DNA of 64,000 nt from Pandoraea sp. (GTDB lineage Bacteria > Pseudomonadota > Gammaproteobacteria > Burkholderiales > Burkholderiaceae). The stretch is from positions 124,001 through 188,000 of the forward strand of contig NZ_SCSK01000006.1 of NCBI RefSeq assembly GCF_004297875.1, in the 5' to 3' direction. The position numbers were made by a program, and so were the translations under genes. Within the stretch, counting starts at the first letter, position 1. The number at the start of each line of letters is the position of its first letter. The notes beneath the pieces were generated by a model. The model saw only the letters and a program-made list of their open reading frames with translations, was not told the DNA's origin and searched no databases. Shown here one piece after another: positions 19,114-28,650 of the stretch.

Positions 19114-19560
19114 ATGAATTTTCGCCGCGGATTGGAGAAGGTCGAGCCGGAGATCAACCTGATCCCGCTCATCGACGTCCTGCTGGTGATTCTCATTTTT
19201 TTGATGATCACCACGACCTATACGAAATACACGGCGCTCAAGGTCACGCTGCCGGTGGCCGACGCGAACACGGCGTTGCCCGTCCCGGAGAAAATCGTAG
19301 TTTCAGTCGGCGCCGACGGCACCTACGCGATTGACCGACGGGTTCTGGCCGACAGCGCTCCGACGACGCTTAACGCGGCACTCAAACAAGCCGCGGACGC
19401 TGCGCGCAGCCGTGCCAATGGCGGGGAGCCCGTGCTCATTATCAATGCCGACGCGCAGTCCACACACCAGGCCGTCATCAACGTCATGGAAGCCGCGCGC
19501 CTGGCCGGACTGTCGCATCTGACATTCGCCACACGCGCCAACCCGAGCGCCGGACGATGA
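19114..19560 (+). CDS. exbD: Biopolymer transport protein ExbD/TolR family
   Basis: Partner of ExbB. It has 148 residues: a short cytoplasmic N-terminus, one transmembrane helix (about 16-36) with the conserved proton-pathway D21 in [13 protein letters not shown], and a periplasmic domain. It sits 18 bp after exbB and overlaps lpxK by four bases. This exbBD-lpxK-ycaR-kdsB string is usual in beta-proteobacteria. Confidence 0.94.
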   Translation: MNFRRGLEKVEPEINLIPLIDVLLVILIFLMITTTYTKYTALKVTLPVADANTALPVPEKIVVSVGADGTYAIDRRVLADSAPTTLNAALKQAADAARSRANGGEPVLIINADAQSTHQAVINVMEAARLAGLSHLTFATRANPSAGR

Positions 19561-20609
19561 GCTTGCCTGCCGTGAGCGTGCGCTCGGCCAGTCTCCGCCG
19601 CCTGACAGGTGCGCTGAGCGCGCATATTGCCGCGCAGTGGCAGGCACGCGGCGCGCTGGCGTGGTGTCTATGGCCGCTGTCACAGGTATTCGGCGGCATC
19701 GCCGCACTGCGGCGCGCGGCTTACGCGCGCGGTTGGCTGACCAGCCACCGGCTTCCGGTGCCAGTGGTCGTGGTCGGCAACCTGACGATCGGCGGCACGG
19801 GCAAAACGCCGACCGTGATCGCCCTGGTGGCGGCCCTGCGCGAGGCCGGATTCACGCCGGGCGTGCTCTCGCGCGGCTATGGAGTTCGCCTGACCCAACC
19901 CCGCGAGGTCAACGAGACAACCGCCGCGCACGAAGTTGGCGACGAGCCGCTGCTGATCGCTCGCCGCAGTGGGGTGCCCGTGTGGGTCTGCCCCGACCGG
20001 GTCGCGGCCGGCAAGGCTTTGCTGACGGCGCACCCTGCCTGCGACGTGCTGGTTTGCGACGACGGCCTGCAGCACTACGCGCTGCAGCGGGACGTCGAAA
20101 TTGCCGTGTTCGACCGGCGCCTGGCCGGCAACGGATTCCTGCTGCCGGCCGGCCCGCTGCGCGAGCCATTGACGCGCCCGCGCGATGCCAACCTGATCAA
20201 TTCGAGCCAGCGCGGCGATATGCCTGACTGGCCCGAAACTTTCCAGCTGACGCTGCAGCTCGACCTGGCGTGGTGCGTCAGCCAGCCCGAGCTGCAGCGT
20301 CCGCTGGACCATTTTTCCGGGCGGCGCGTACTGGCTGCAGCCGGCATCGGGGTGCCCGAGCGTTTTTTCGCGGCGCTGCGCGCTGCCGGGCTCAGCATCG
20401 ATACCCTGCCGCTACCCGATCATTACGACTTCGCGCGCAACCCGTTCGACGGCGTCACCGCCGACACCATCCTGATCACCGAGAAGGATGCAGTAAAATG
20501 CTTGGCATGGCGCGACCCCCGTCTGTGGGCGGTACGCGCGCAAGCGACGCTCGATGCGCGCTTCGTATCCCTGGTTGTGGAGAAATTGCGTGGACACCCG
20601 ACTGTTTGA
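19557..20609 (+). CDS. lpxK: Tetraacyldisaccharide 4'-kinase
   Basis: Adds the 4'-phosphate to the lipid A disaccharide at the inner membrane. It has 350 residues. An N-terminal hydrophobic helix (about 30-50) is followed by the P-loop [11 protein letters not shown] (74-84) and [17 protein letters not shown] carries the conserved DDG motif. The start overlaps the exbD stop (ATGA), and the 3' end overlaps ycaR by 20 bases. Confidence 0.95.
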   Translation: MSLPAVSVRSASLRRLTGALSAHIAAQWQARGALAWCLWPLSQVFGGIAALRRAAYARGWLTSHRLPVPVVVVGNLTIGGTGKTPTVIALVAALREAGFTPGVLSRGYGVRLTQPREVNETTAAHEVGDEPLLIARRSGVPVWVCPDRVAAGKALLTAHPACDVLVCDDGLQHYALQRDVEIAVFDRRLAGNGFLLPAGPLREPLTRPRDANLINSSQRGDMPDWPETFQLTLQLDLAWCVSQPELQRPLDHFSGRRVLAAAGIGVPERFFAALRAAGLSIDTLPLPDHYDFARNPFDGVTADTILITEKDAVKCLAWRDPRLWAVRAQATLDARFVSLVVEKLRGHPTV

Positions 20610-20781
20610 AATTCTCGTCTGCCCCTTGTGCAAAGGTCGGCTGGAATATGACCGCAAGGCACAGGAACTCATTTGCCACGCCGACAAGCTCGCCTATCCG
20701 ATTCGAGACGGCATTCCGATCATGCTCGCGGATGAAGCACGGCAATCGGTCGAGGGCACGCCCGTGCCCAGCACCGATTAA
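20590..20781 (+). CDS. ycaR: Trm112/YcaR family protein
   Basis: UPF0434 protein of 63 residues. Cys pairs at the start (CPLC) and in the middle (ELICH), plus [13 protein letters not shown], match the family. Homologues form a small zinc-ribbon-like fold; some act as activators of methyltransferases, but the role of the bacterial form is not settled. The start is GTG 20590, which lies inside the 3' end of lpxK. An upstream ATG would extend 12 codons into lpxK without family likeness. Confidence 0.9.
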   Translation: MDTRLFEILVCPLCKGRLEYDRKAQELICHADKLAYPIRDGIPIMLADEARQSVEGTPVPSTD

Positions 20782-20803
20782 CCTCGCGCGGTGCTGCATC
20801 GAC

Positions 20804-21580
20804 ATGACGATCCCGTTTATCGCTGTCATTCCCGCTCGGCTCGCATCGACTCGGCTGCCCAACAAGCCGTTGGCGGATTTGGCGGGCAAACCCATGGTGG
20901 TGCGTGTAGCCGAACAGGCGCAACGCTCGGGCGCCGCGGCCGTGGTCATCGCCACCGATGCCACCAGTGTGGTTGACGCGGCGCGCGAGCACGGTATCGA
21001 AGCCATTCTGACCCGCCCCGATCATCCGTCCGGCACCGACCGGTTGGCGGAGGTCGCCGGGCGGCTGGGGTGGCCCGACGATGCGCTGGTGGTCAACGTA
21101 CAGGGCGACGAACCGTTGATCGACCCGAACCTGATCAGCGCCGTGGCGGTTCATTTGGCAAGTCATCCGGAATGCGCGCTGGCCACCGCGGCCCATCCGA
21201 TCTCGGCGCCGGCCGACGTTTTCAACCCGAACGTAGTCAAAGTGGTGCTCGACGCGCAACAGCGCGCGCTGTACTTCTCGCGCGCCCCGATTCCCTGGTC
21301 GCGCGATGCGTGGCAAGCGCATTGGCCTGACGTTGCGAGCATGCCCATGCCGCCAGCTACCGTCTACCGGCACATTGGCTTATATGCCTACCGTGTCTCG
21401 TTTTTACGCACTTATCCGACGCTCGCCCAGGCGCCGCTGGAACTGGCCGAATCGCTCGAACAATTGCGTGCCCTGTGGCACGGCGAGCGAATTGCGGTAC
21501 TGCTGACCGATCATGCGCCCGCGCCCGGCATCGATACGCCGGAAGATCTGGCGCGGGTGCGTGCGCTGCTCTCCGACTAG
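20804..21580 (+). CDS. kdsB: 3-deoxy-manno-octulosonate cytidylyltransferase
   Basis: Activates KDO as CMP-KDO for the inner core of lipopolysaccharide. It has 258 residues. The N-terminal nucleotide loop [14 protein letters not shown], then VVIATDA, NVQGDEP and the C-terminal [12 protein letters not shown] segment are characteristic. The start is ATG 20804, 22 bp after ycaR. Together with lpxK it makes this operon a lipopolysaccharide unit. Confidence 0.96.
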   Translation: MTIPFIAVIPARLASTRLPNKPLADLAGKPMVVRVAEQAQRSGAAAVVIATDATSVVDAAREHGIEAILTRPDHPSGTDRLAEVAGRLGWPDDALVVNVQGDEPLIDPNLISAVAVHLASHPECALATAAHPISAPADVFNPNVVKVVLDAQQRALYFSRAPIPWSRDAWQAHWPDVASMPMPPATVYRHIGLYAYRVSFLRTYPTLAQAPLELAESLEQLRALWHGERIAVLLTDHAPAPGIDTPEDLARVRALLSD

Positions 21581-21771
21581 GCGGGATTTCTCTCGCGCCG
21601 AGCCCGCCACCGACTAGACAAACGTGGCCGCAAATCCCGGCGCCGGGCCACCGGCATGGCATAATCGCTGCTGAATATCGCGAGGCGGGACCAGCTCGTA
21701 GGAATTTGGCGCCGCCACGGCTTGCCGGACACCTGCTCTCCTCGCAGTGCCCCAGAATTCACAAATCATAA

Positions 21772-22455
<684 letters not shown>

Positions 22456-22498
22456 GGCTCTCTGGGTCTATCCATCAGGCCGGGCGGTTGGCCGGCCA

Positions 22499-22521
22499 AG
22501 GCGGCTCCGGCCGCTTTTTTT
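22499..22521 (+). terminator. Intrinsic terminator after adk
   Basis: A 5-bp GC stem (22501-22505 with 22510-22514) is followed by seven T. Confidence 0.75.
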
Positions 22522-22528
22522 ACGGGTG

Positions 22529-22550
22529 CAATTGACGTATACGTCAATTG
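22529..22550. promoter_or_regulatory. Perfect 22-bp palindrome upstream of the SDR gene
   Basis: CAATTGACGTATACGTCAATTG reads identically on both strands. It starts 58 bp before the GTG of the SDR dehydrogenase, directly after the adk terminator. The ACGT-N2-ACGT core is reminiscent of operators of MerR-family regulators of branched-chain/fatty acid breakdown such as LiuR (from memory, not checked). Confidence 0.7.
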
Positions 22551-22607
22551 CCTGCGCGGCCGTCGCTTGTGATAGTCGCCCCACTCATTCGTTTTCGGGA
22601 GTTCAGC

Positions 22608-23366
22608 GTGGAAATCAACGGCAATGTATTCCTCATCACCGGCGGCGCCTCGGGCCTTGGCGCGGGTACGGCGCGCATGCTCGCCGATAACGGCGGCATC
22701 GTGGTGCTGGCCGATCTGAACGACGAGGCCGGCACCCGCCTGGCGAGCGAACTCGGCGGGCAGTTCGTGCACTGCGACGTGACCCAGGAAGCGGACGGGC
22801 AGGCTGCCGTGGCGGCGGCCAGGGCATTGGGCCCCTTGCGCGGTCTGGTCAACTGCGCCGGCATCGCCATCGGCACCAAAACGGTTGGCAAAGATGGCCC
22901 CCACCCGCTGGCCCAGTTCGCCAAGGTGATCAACATCAACTTGATCGGCACGTTCAACATGATTCGGCTGGCCGCCGAGGCAATGAGCCAGGGCGAACCC
23001 AACGCCGGGGGCGAACGTGGCGTGATCGTCAACACGGCTTCGGTGGCCGCATACGACGGGCAAATTGGGCAAGCGGCTTATGCCGCATCGAAGGGCGGCA
23101 TCGTCAGCCTGACGCTGCCGGTGGCGCGCGACCTCTGCCGCAGCGGAATCCGGGTGATGACGATCGCGCCAGGCATTTTCGAAACGCCGATGTTGCTGGG
23201 CATGCCCCAGGGAGTGCAGGACGCGCTGGGCAAAATGGTGCCGTTCCCGCCGCGCCTGGGCAAGCCGGCCGAATATGCGATGCTGGTCAAGCAGATCCTG
23301 ACCAATCCGATGCTCAACGGCGAGGTCATTCGCCTGGACGGCGCAATCCGCATGCAGCCGAAGTAG
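22608..23366 (+). CDS. SDR family dehydrogenase, 3-hydroxyacyl-CoA dehydrogenase type
   Basis: Classical short-chain dehydrogenase of 252 residues. The cofactor motif is TGGASGLG (11-18), with NCAG at 82-85 and the catalytic S145, Y158 and K162 (YAASK). D36 after the second strand suggests NAD(H) preference. The overall sequence resembles bacterial 3-hydroxyacyl-CoA / 2-methyl-3-hydroxybutyryl-CoA dehydrogenases; FabG-like activity cannot be excluded. The GTG start gives [13 protein letters not shown]. It has its own palindrome-bearing upstream region, so is probably regulated apart from adk. Confidence 0.85.
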   Translation: MEINGNVFLITGGASGLGAGTARMLADNGGIVVLADLNDEAGTRLASELGGQFVHCDVTQEADGQAAVAAARALGPLRGLVNCAGIAIGTKTVGKDGPHPLAQFAKVININLIGTFNMIRLAAEAMSQGEPNAGGERGVIVNTASVAAYDGQIGQAAYAASKGGIVSLTLPVARDLCRSGIRVMTIAPGIFETPMLLGMPQGVQDALGKMVPFPPRLGKPAEYAMLVKQILTNPMLNGEVIRLDGAIRMQPK

Positions 23367-23529
23367 CTGGCCACGCGGTCGGCTCGAGCGCATTCCGGCA
23401 CCGGGCCGGCCCGGGCACGCGGGAGTTTTTCAGCACCCAGCTAGAGTGAATGCACCATTTCAGATCATGGCGCGGGCGCGTCGCTGCTCTAGAATGGACG
23501 CCTGAACCCACTTGGCAGGGGGCCTCCGC

Positions 23530-24021
23530 ATGAAGACCTTGGCTGAACAAATGTCGTTCTACCAGCGCTATCACCGCAGTCCAAAAAACCGCCTGACCCA
23601 TTTCATCGGCGTGCCGGCCATCATGCTGGCCCTGTTGCAGTTGCTCTCGTGGCTGCGATTCGGCGCCAGCGGCCTGAATGCCGCCCAGCTGTTTGTACTG
23701 ATCCTGCTGGTCTACTACTTTCTGCTCGATGTCCCGCTTGCCCTGGCCATGACCGCCTTTTCGGCGATCCTGCTGTGGCTCGCCGAGCGGCTGGCAGATC
23801 TGCCGGTTGGGCGCGGCCTGATTGCTTTTGCAATCTTGTTCGTCGGCGGCTGGACTTTTCAGTTGGTGGGTCACCGCTTCGAGGGGCGCAAACCGGCGCT
23901 ACTGGATAATTTCTGGCAGGTTTTTATTGCGCCGATATTTCTGATGGCCGAGCTGTTTTTCCACTTTGGTTATAAACCGGGGTTGCGGCGGGAGGTCGAA
24001 CAGCGCGCCCAATCGACCTAG
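23530..24021 (+). CDS. DUF962 / Mpo1-like membrane protein
   Basis: Protein of 163 residues with four to five hydrophobic segments. The Mpo1 signature is present: H15, N20 and H24 in the first block (HRSPKNRLTHFIGVP) and GH with EGRKPAL near residue 120. The yeast member Mpo1 is an Fe-dependent alpha-dioxygenase of 2-hydroxy fatty acids; the role of bacterial members is inferred from this only. ATG 23530 has AGGGGG upstream. It converges on sirB1 with 25 bp between stops. Confidence 0.85.
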   Translation: MKTLAEQMSFYQRYHRSPKNRLTHFIGVPAIMLALLQLLSWLRFGASGLNAAQLFVLILLVYYFLLDVPLALAMTAFSAILLWLAERLADLPVGRGLIAFAILFVGGWTFQLVGHRFEGRKPALLDNFWQVFIAPIFLMAELFFHFGYKPGLRREVEQRAQST

Positions 24022-24046
24022 GCAGAGCTCTCCCCGCTTGGGTCGC

Positions 24047-24910
24047 TCAGTCTGCCGCGCCGCCCAGCTTGCCCAGGTCAGCCGGCGTTTCACGAATCGC
24101 CTGGGCGTCGCTCGCGTCCGGCTGTTTCTGCAAGTAGTACTGCAGGTCCTCCTGAGCCTGACGCACGTGATGCAGGCGCGCATAGGCCAACCCCCTGTCT
24201 CGCCGCTCGTCCAACGCGTGTGGCAACACCAGCACCATGCGCTCCTGAACGGCCAATAATCGCTCCCACCGCTCGTTCTGTGTATAAATGACTTTCAGAT
24301 TACGCAGCATCCTGGCAAGAATTTCCCGCGGCGAAGCGGGTTCCAGGAACGGGTGCAGCAATGCCCAAAGCGCCAATTCCTGCCCATTTTGCTCAGCCTC
24401 GCCGCGGTAGTGGCTCAGATACGGCTCGACCAGCTCGAGCAGGCGAGCCGGTGATAGCGATTGCCCGGTCAGCGGATCGATCACGACATCGCCTCCCGGC
24501 ACCGACAGGCGCAGCAGAAAATGTCCGGGAAATGACAACCCTCGCAGCGGCAGCCCGAGTTGCTGACCGATTTCCATATACAGGACCGCCAGCGAAATCG
24601 GGATGCCTCGCCGGGTCTGCAATACGATATTCAGATAGCTGTTATCGGGATGATAGAAATCGTTCTGGTTTCCCGCGAAACCCAGCTCCCGAAAAAAGAA
24701 GTGATCGAGCAACTGCAGCTTTTGCAGGGGGCCGGCATCGGCCGGCACGCGCTGCATGACGCGCATCGCCAATTTATCGATTTCCGCGAGCACACCCTGA
24801 ATATCGAGATCAGGGTAGGCGTCCTGCGCCAGGGCCACGGCCGCCTCGGTCAGCGGCAAACTTGCGTCGTCCGCGACCAGCGTGGCGAAATATTCAAGCA
24901 TCCTGATCAT
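24047..24910 (-). CDS. SirB1 family protein (transglutaminase-like plus TPR)
   Basis: Protein of 287 residues. The N-terminal two-thirds is the SirB1 transglutaminase-like domain, with NSYLNIVLQTRRGIPISL and SFPGHFLLRL; the C-terminal third is a tetratricopeptide-like helical part (about 205-280). The biochemical role is not established. ATG 24910 shares one base with the murJ stop (TGATG), so it is coupled to murJ. A GTG codon directly before could also be used. Confidence 0.88.
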   Translation of the reverse strand: MIRMLEYFATLVADDASLPLTEAAVALAQDAYPDLDIQGVLAEIDKLAMRVMQRVPADAGPLQKLQLLDHFFFRELGFAGNQNDFYHPDNSYLNIVLQTRRGIPISLAVLYMEIGQQLGLPLRGLSFPGHFLLRLSVPGGDVVIDPLTGQSLSPARLLELVEPYLSHYRGEAEQNGQELALWALLHPFLEPASPREILARMLRNLKVIYTQNERWERLLAVQERMVLVLPHALDERRDRGLAYARLHHVRQAQEDLQYYLQKQPDASDAQAIRETPADLGKLGGAAD

Positions 24911-26463
24911 CACGCAGCCGTCCGCTTGCGGAAGGCACCGAACTTGAACCCCATTGCCAGCAGGGCGCCGAAATAAACGGCCGCGCTCACGACTAGGCTG
25001 GCGCCGAGCAAGGCAATGCGCGCCAGCGGCCGATCATGCAGACCGATCCAATCGAAATTCTGTACGAACCACATCAGGACACCAGCCAGAATAAGGCAGG
25101 CGGCAAGCAGCTGAACGAAAAACAACCCCCAACCAGCCGTCGGTCGATAGATGCCGCGCCGATACAGCCCGGCGAACAGCAGTATGGCATTCATGCAGGC
25201 GCCCACGCCGATCGACAGCGACAAGCCGGCATGCGCGAACAAGGGCACGAACGCAAGGTTGGAGAGCTGCGTAATACACAACACGAAGATCGCAATCTTC
25301 ACCGGCGTCTTGATGTCCTGCTTGGCATAAAACCCCGGCGCCAGAATCTTGATCAGAATCAGGCCGATCAATCCCACCCCATAGGCCGTGAGCGCTCGCG
25401 AGGTCATTATCACGTCAGTAGCGTCGAAGCGGCCGTATTGGTAGAGGGTGGCGGTCAGCGGCTCGGCGTAGACGAGCAGGCCAACGGCACACGGCAGCGC
25501 GAGCAGAAACGTCAGCCGCAACCCCCAGTCGAGTAACGCGGAATATTCGACCGGGTCGGCATCTGCATGCGCCTTCGACAGGTTAGGCAACAGGATCGTG
25601 CCCAGCGCCACGCCCAGCAGCGCGGTGGGAAATTCCATCAGGCGATCGGCATAAGCCAGCCACGAAACGCTGCCCTGCGCCAGCCGTGACGCGATGTTGG
25701 TATTGATGATCAGACTGATCTGCGCCACCGAGACGGCCAGCGTCGCCGGCACCATCTTGGCCAAGACCCGTTTGACTCCGCGATTGCGCAGCGCGGCCAG
25801 CACGCTCCAGCCAAAGCGCGGCAGCATGCCGATTTTGATCAGCGCCGGAATCTGAATCGCCAACTGCACCACGCCACCGAAAATGACCGCGTAGGCCAGG
25901 CCGTAAACGGGTGTCGCGAGGTGAGGAGCGATCCAGAGCGCCGTGACGATAAAGCTGATATTCAGCAGCACCGGCGCAAAGGCCGGCAAGGAAAATTGCT
26001 TCCAGGTATTGAGGATTGCCGCAGCCAGGGTCGTCAGGGAAATGAAGGTAATGTACGGAAACATCACCCGCGTCATGAAAACCGCGGCACCGAACGCCTG
26101 CTGCTCGCGGCTCAGCCCGGTGGCAACCACGTACACCACGCCGGACGCGCCAACGACGCCCAGCACCGTCAGCGTGAGCAGCGACCACAGCATGACGGTA
26201 GCCACCGAGTCGATCAGGCTCTTGGTTTCCTCGGAGCCGCGCTGACTCTTGAATTCCGCCAGGATCGGCACGAACGCCTGGGAAAAAGCCCCCTCGGCGG
26301 AGAGTCGCCGCAGCAAATTCGGAATGCGGAACGCGACGTTGTAAGCGTCGGTCATCTGGCTGGCGCCAAACATGCGCGCAATGAGTATTTCACGTATGAG
26401 CCCGGTGACGCGCGAGAGCATCGTGAACCCACTGACCGTGAGGAGAGCTTTGAGCAAATTCAT
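24910..26463 (-). CDS. murJ: Lipid II flippase MurJ
   Basis: Moves lipid II across the inner membrane for peptidoglycan synthesis. It has 517 residues and about 14 hydrophobic segments. The N-terminus (SGFTMLSRVTGLIRE) and RIPNLLRRLSAEGAFSQAFVP are family hallmarks, with the Arg residues of the central cavity in place. A minus-strand TATAAT lies inside a short inverted repeat just 10-15 bp before the ATG. It diverges from rpsT. Confidence 0.96.
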   Translation of the reverse strand: MNLLKALLTVSGFTMLSRVTGLIREILIARMFGASQMTDAYNVAFRIPNLLRRLSAEGAFSQAFVPILAEFKSQRGSEETKSLIDSVATVMLWSLLTLTVLGVVGASGVVYVVATGLSREQQAFGAAVFMTRVMFPYITFISLTTLAAAILNTWKQFSLPAFAPVLLNISFIVTALWIAPHLATPVYGLAYAVIFGGVVQLAIQIPALIKIGMLPRFGWSVLAALRNRGVKRVLAKMVPATLAVSVAQISLIINTNIASRLAQGSVSWLAYADRLMEFPTALLGVALGTILLPNLSKAHADADPVEYSALLDWGLRLTFLLALPCAVGLLVYAEPLTATLYQYGRFDATDVIMTSRALTAYGVGLIGLILIKILAPGFYAKQDIKTPVKIAIFVLCITQLSNLAFVPLFAHAGLSLSIGVGACMNAILLFAGLYRRGIYRPTAGWGLFFVQLLAACLILAGVLMWFVQNFDWIGLHDRPLARIALLGASLVVSAAVYFGALLAMGFKFGAFRKRTAA

Positions 26464-26466
26464 GTT

Positions 26467-26483
26467 GCGCGTATTATACGCGC
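26467..26483. repeat. Inverted repeat holding a TATAAT before murJ
   Basis: Arms GCGCGTA (26467-26473) and TACGCGC (26477-26483) flank three bases. On the minus strand the centre reads TATAAT, which would place a transcript start within a few bases of the murJ ATG. Confidence 0.5.
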
Positions 26484-26509
26484 GGCCATGAGCGCCGCAT
26501 GATTAACGA

Positions 26510-26539
26510 TTGCAAAAAAAGCCGGGCTTGTAGTACAAT
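26510..26539 (+). promoter_or_regulatory. Candidate sigma-70 promoter of rpsT
   Basis: TTGCAA (26510-26515) and TACAAT (26534-26539) are separated by 18 bp, about 85 bp before the rpsT ATG. Confidence 0.6.
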
Positions 26540-26622
26540 CGCCGGTTTCGAAGTCAATGGATTGCTTCCTGGCCACCGTGTCTCCCAGGGAGCCGTGCCA
26601 CTCAGCAATTCAAGGAATTCAC

Positions 26623-26895
26623 ATGGCAAATACCGCACAAGCCCGCAAACGGGCCCGTCAGAACACCAAGCAAAACGCGCACAACGCTCCGCTGCGCTCG
26701 CGTTATCGCACGGCCATCAAGGCTGTTCGCAAGGCCATCGCCTCCGGCGACCAGGCCGCCGCGACCGCCGCGCTGCGCGATGCCCAGAAAACCATCGACA
26801 TCATTGCCGACAAGCGCATCGTTCACAAGAACCGCGCCGCGCGCAACAAGAGCCGTCTGGCCTCGGCCATCAAGGGCATGACCGCCGCCGCTTAA
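26623..26895 (+). CDS. rpsT: 30S ribosomal protein S20
   Basis: Primary 16S rRNA-binding protein, 90 residues, strongly basic and helical ([13 protein letters not shown]...). The start at ATG 26623 matches the family; AAGGAA lies upstream. It is bounded by its own promoter and terminator, as expected for a separately controlled ribosomal protein. Confidence 0.97.
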   Translation: MANTAQARKRARQNTKQNAHNAPLRSRYRTAIKAVRKAIASGDQAAATAALRDAQKTIDIIADKRIVHKNRAARNKSRLASAIKGMTAAA

Positions 26896-26940
26896 ATCCG
26901 GCCTGCGCGATCGCAGCCGCCCCATCATGGGTGCGGCACA

Positions 26941-26969
26941 AAAAAACCCGCATTCGTTGCGGGTTTTTT
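26941..26969 (+). terminator. Strong intrinsic terminator after rpsT
   Basis: A perfect 12-bp stem including the A- and T-runs (26941-26952 with 26958-26969) encloses a five-base loop. It can also act on the minus strand, after DUF3579. Confidence 0.92.
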
Positions 26970-27025
26970 ATTTCCGACCGACGCTCAAGGCGCGAGCCAA
27001 ACATGCCGACACGGGCGTATCCGGC

Positions 27026-27361
27026 TCAAGCCGCGGGCGGTAAATCTCCCGAAGCGTCCGGAATCGAGCACGCCTCAGTCATTTGCAGTCCGTTATCGCG
27101 CGCGAAATTCAACACGAAATCGAACGCCATCGGCTCGATATCCCGCAGACGCTCGTCGATCACGACGCATTTGAGATCACCAACCATGACCGGGCGGACA
27201 TAAGGGGAATATTGCAGCCGCGTGTTTGGGCCGCTACCGCCCCGCCCGAAACAGGACATGACACCACATAACCTTTCAGCCCAATCGCTTGGCCTGAATT
27301 TTTTACCATCCCGGGTGATGCCCTGGATGAAATACTCGCGCGCAGGAACCTGGTCGGCCAT
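27026..27361 (-). CDS. DUF3579 domain protein
   Basis: Protein of 111 residues, recognised as DUF3579, a family largely limited to beta-proteobacteria. It starts with the conserved FIQGITRDGKKFRPSDWAERL segment and has CGVMSCFG and a central VMVGDLKCVVID strand. No catalytic residues are obvious, and the function is unknown. It is conserved next to argF in this lineage. Its upstream region carries TATAAT and the TCTTATATAAGA palindrome shared with icd. Confidence 0.88.
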   Translation of the reverse strand: MADQVPAREYFIQGITRDGKKFRPSDWAERLCGVMSCFGRGGSGPNTRLQYSPYVRPVMVGDLKCVVIDERLRDIEPMAFDFVLNFARDNGLQMTEACSIPDASGDLPPAA

Positions 27362-27428
27362 ATCGCTTCATCACCTCTAAAAACAGCCGGCACTGGCGCC
27401 GCGGGTAGTGGCTCCGGCCTGAGGGAGT

Positions 27429-27446
27429 ATTATATCTTATATAAGA
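27429..27446 (-). promoter_or_regulatory. TATAAT next to a repeated palindrome, upstream of DUF3579
   Basis: The palindrome TCTTATATAAGA (27435-27446) sits immediately upstream of a minus-strand TATAAT, about 70-85 bp before the DUF3579 ATG. A regulator on this site would cover the -35/-10 spacer. argF starts 180 bp away on the other side. Confidence 0.55.
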
Positions 27447-27625
27447 CTTACCCCAGCAAAACTCGCGTCTAAAAATGCGGCACCGACCCCCAGTCCCCGG
27501 TATCGACGCAACGTCGCGCCAACAGCCAATCATACCGCCGGCGGGTGGCATGCAAGCGATTTGATAGACTATAGGATTGTCGATGCCCCGGCGCTTTGAC
27601 TGCCCATTTTGAGAGCCATGCCAAG

Positions 27626-28552
27626 ATGACCGCCAAATCTATCAAGCATTACCTGCAATTCAACGACTTCACGCTGGAAGAGTACGGTTATGTGCTGGAG
27701 CGCGCCCGCATTCTGAAACAGAAGTTCAAGAACTACGAAACGTATCATCCGCTGCATGACCGAACATTGGCCATGATTTTCGAGAAAAGTTCGACGCGGA
27801 CCCGTTTATCGTTCGAAGCGGGCATTCACCAATTGGGCGGCCATGCAGTATTTTTGAACACGCGCGACACACAACTCGGGCGGGGAGAGCCGATCGAAGA
27901 TGCGGCCCAGGTGATCTCGCGCATGGTCGACATCATCATGATCCGCACGTTCGGGCAGGATATTCTCGAACGCTTCGCCGAATACTCGCGGGTACCGGTC
28001 ATCAACGGCCTGACCAATGAATACCATCCATGCCAGGTGCTGGCAGACATCTTCACCTTTTACGAACATCGCGGCCCGATTCAGGGTAAGACAGTGACCT
28101 GGATCGGCGATGCAAATAACATGTCGTACACCTGGATTCAGGCGGCCGAAATCTTCGGTTTCACATTCCACATCTCGACGCCGCCTGGCTACCGCCTCGA
28201 CCCGGCGATGGTCAATGACTCGAGTCGCGCGTATCTGCGCGAATTTGACGATCCCCGCGCGGCGTGTGCTGGCGCCGATCTGATCTCGACCGACGTGTGG
28301 ACCAGCATGGGCTACGAAGCCGAGAACGAGGCCCGCAAGGCGGCATTCGAGAACTGGTGCGTTGACGCCGACCTGATGGCACAGGCCAAACCGGATGCCC
28401 TGTTCATGCACTGCCTGCCCGCGCACCGCGGCGAGGAGGTCAGCGCCGAAGTCATCGACGGCGCCCAAAGCGTCGTGTGGGACGAAGCGGAGAACCGGCT
28501 GCACGTTCAAAAAGCGCTGATGGAATACCTGCTGTTGGGCAAACTGAATTGA
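27626..28552 (+). CDS. argF: Ornithine carbamoyltransferase
   Basis: Arginine pathway: carbamoyl phosphate + ornithine to citrulline. It has 308 residues. The carbamoyl phosphate site STRTR is at 56-60 and HPCQ at 134-137; the ornithine site SMG is at 227-229 and HCLP at 262-265. ATG 27626 gives the usual MTAKSIKHYLQF start. argG, the next enzyme, follows after 98 bp on the same strand. Confidence 0.97.
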   Translation: MTAKSIKHYLQFNDFTLEEYGYVLERARILKQKFKNYETYHPLHDRTLAMIFEKSSTRTRLSFEAGIHQLGGHAVFLNTRDTQLGRGEPIEDAAQVISRMVDIIMIRTFGQDILERFAEYSRVPVINGLTNEYHPCQVLADIFTFYEHRGPIQGKTVTWIGDANNMSYTWIQAAEIFGFTFHISTPPGYRLDPAMVNDSSRAYLREFDDPRAACAGADLISTDVWTSMGYEAENEARKAAFENWCVDADLMAQAKPDALFMHCLPAHRGEEVSAEVIDGAQSVVWDEAENRLHVQKALMEYLLLGKLN

Positions 28553-28650
28553 TGCGGCTGCATCACGATTGGCCATGCCCACGCCGGTGAGTGCGAGTAA
28601 AATAATGTTCTTGCGCGCTCGCGCAGGACTCAACCCAAAGCGAAACCATC

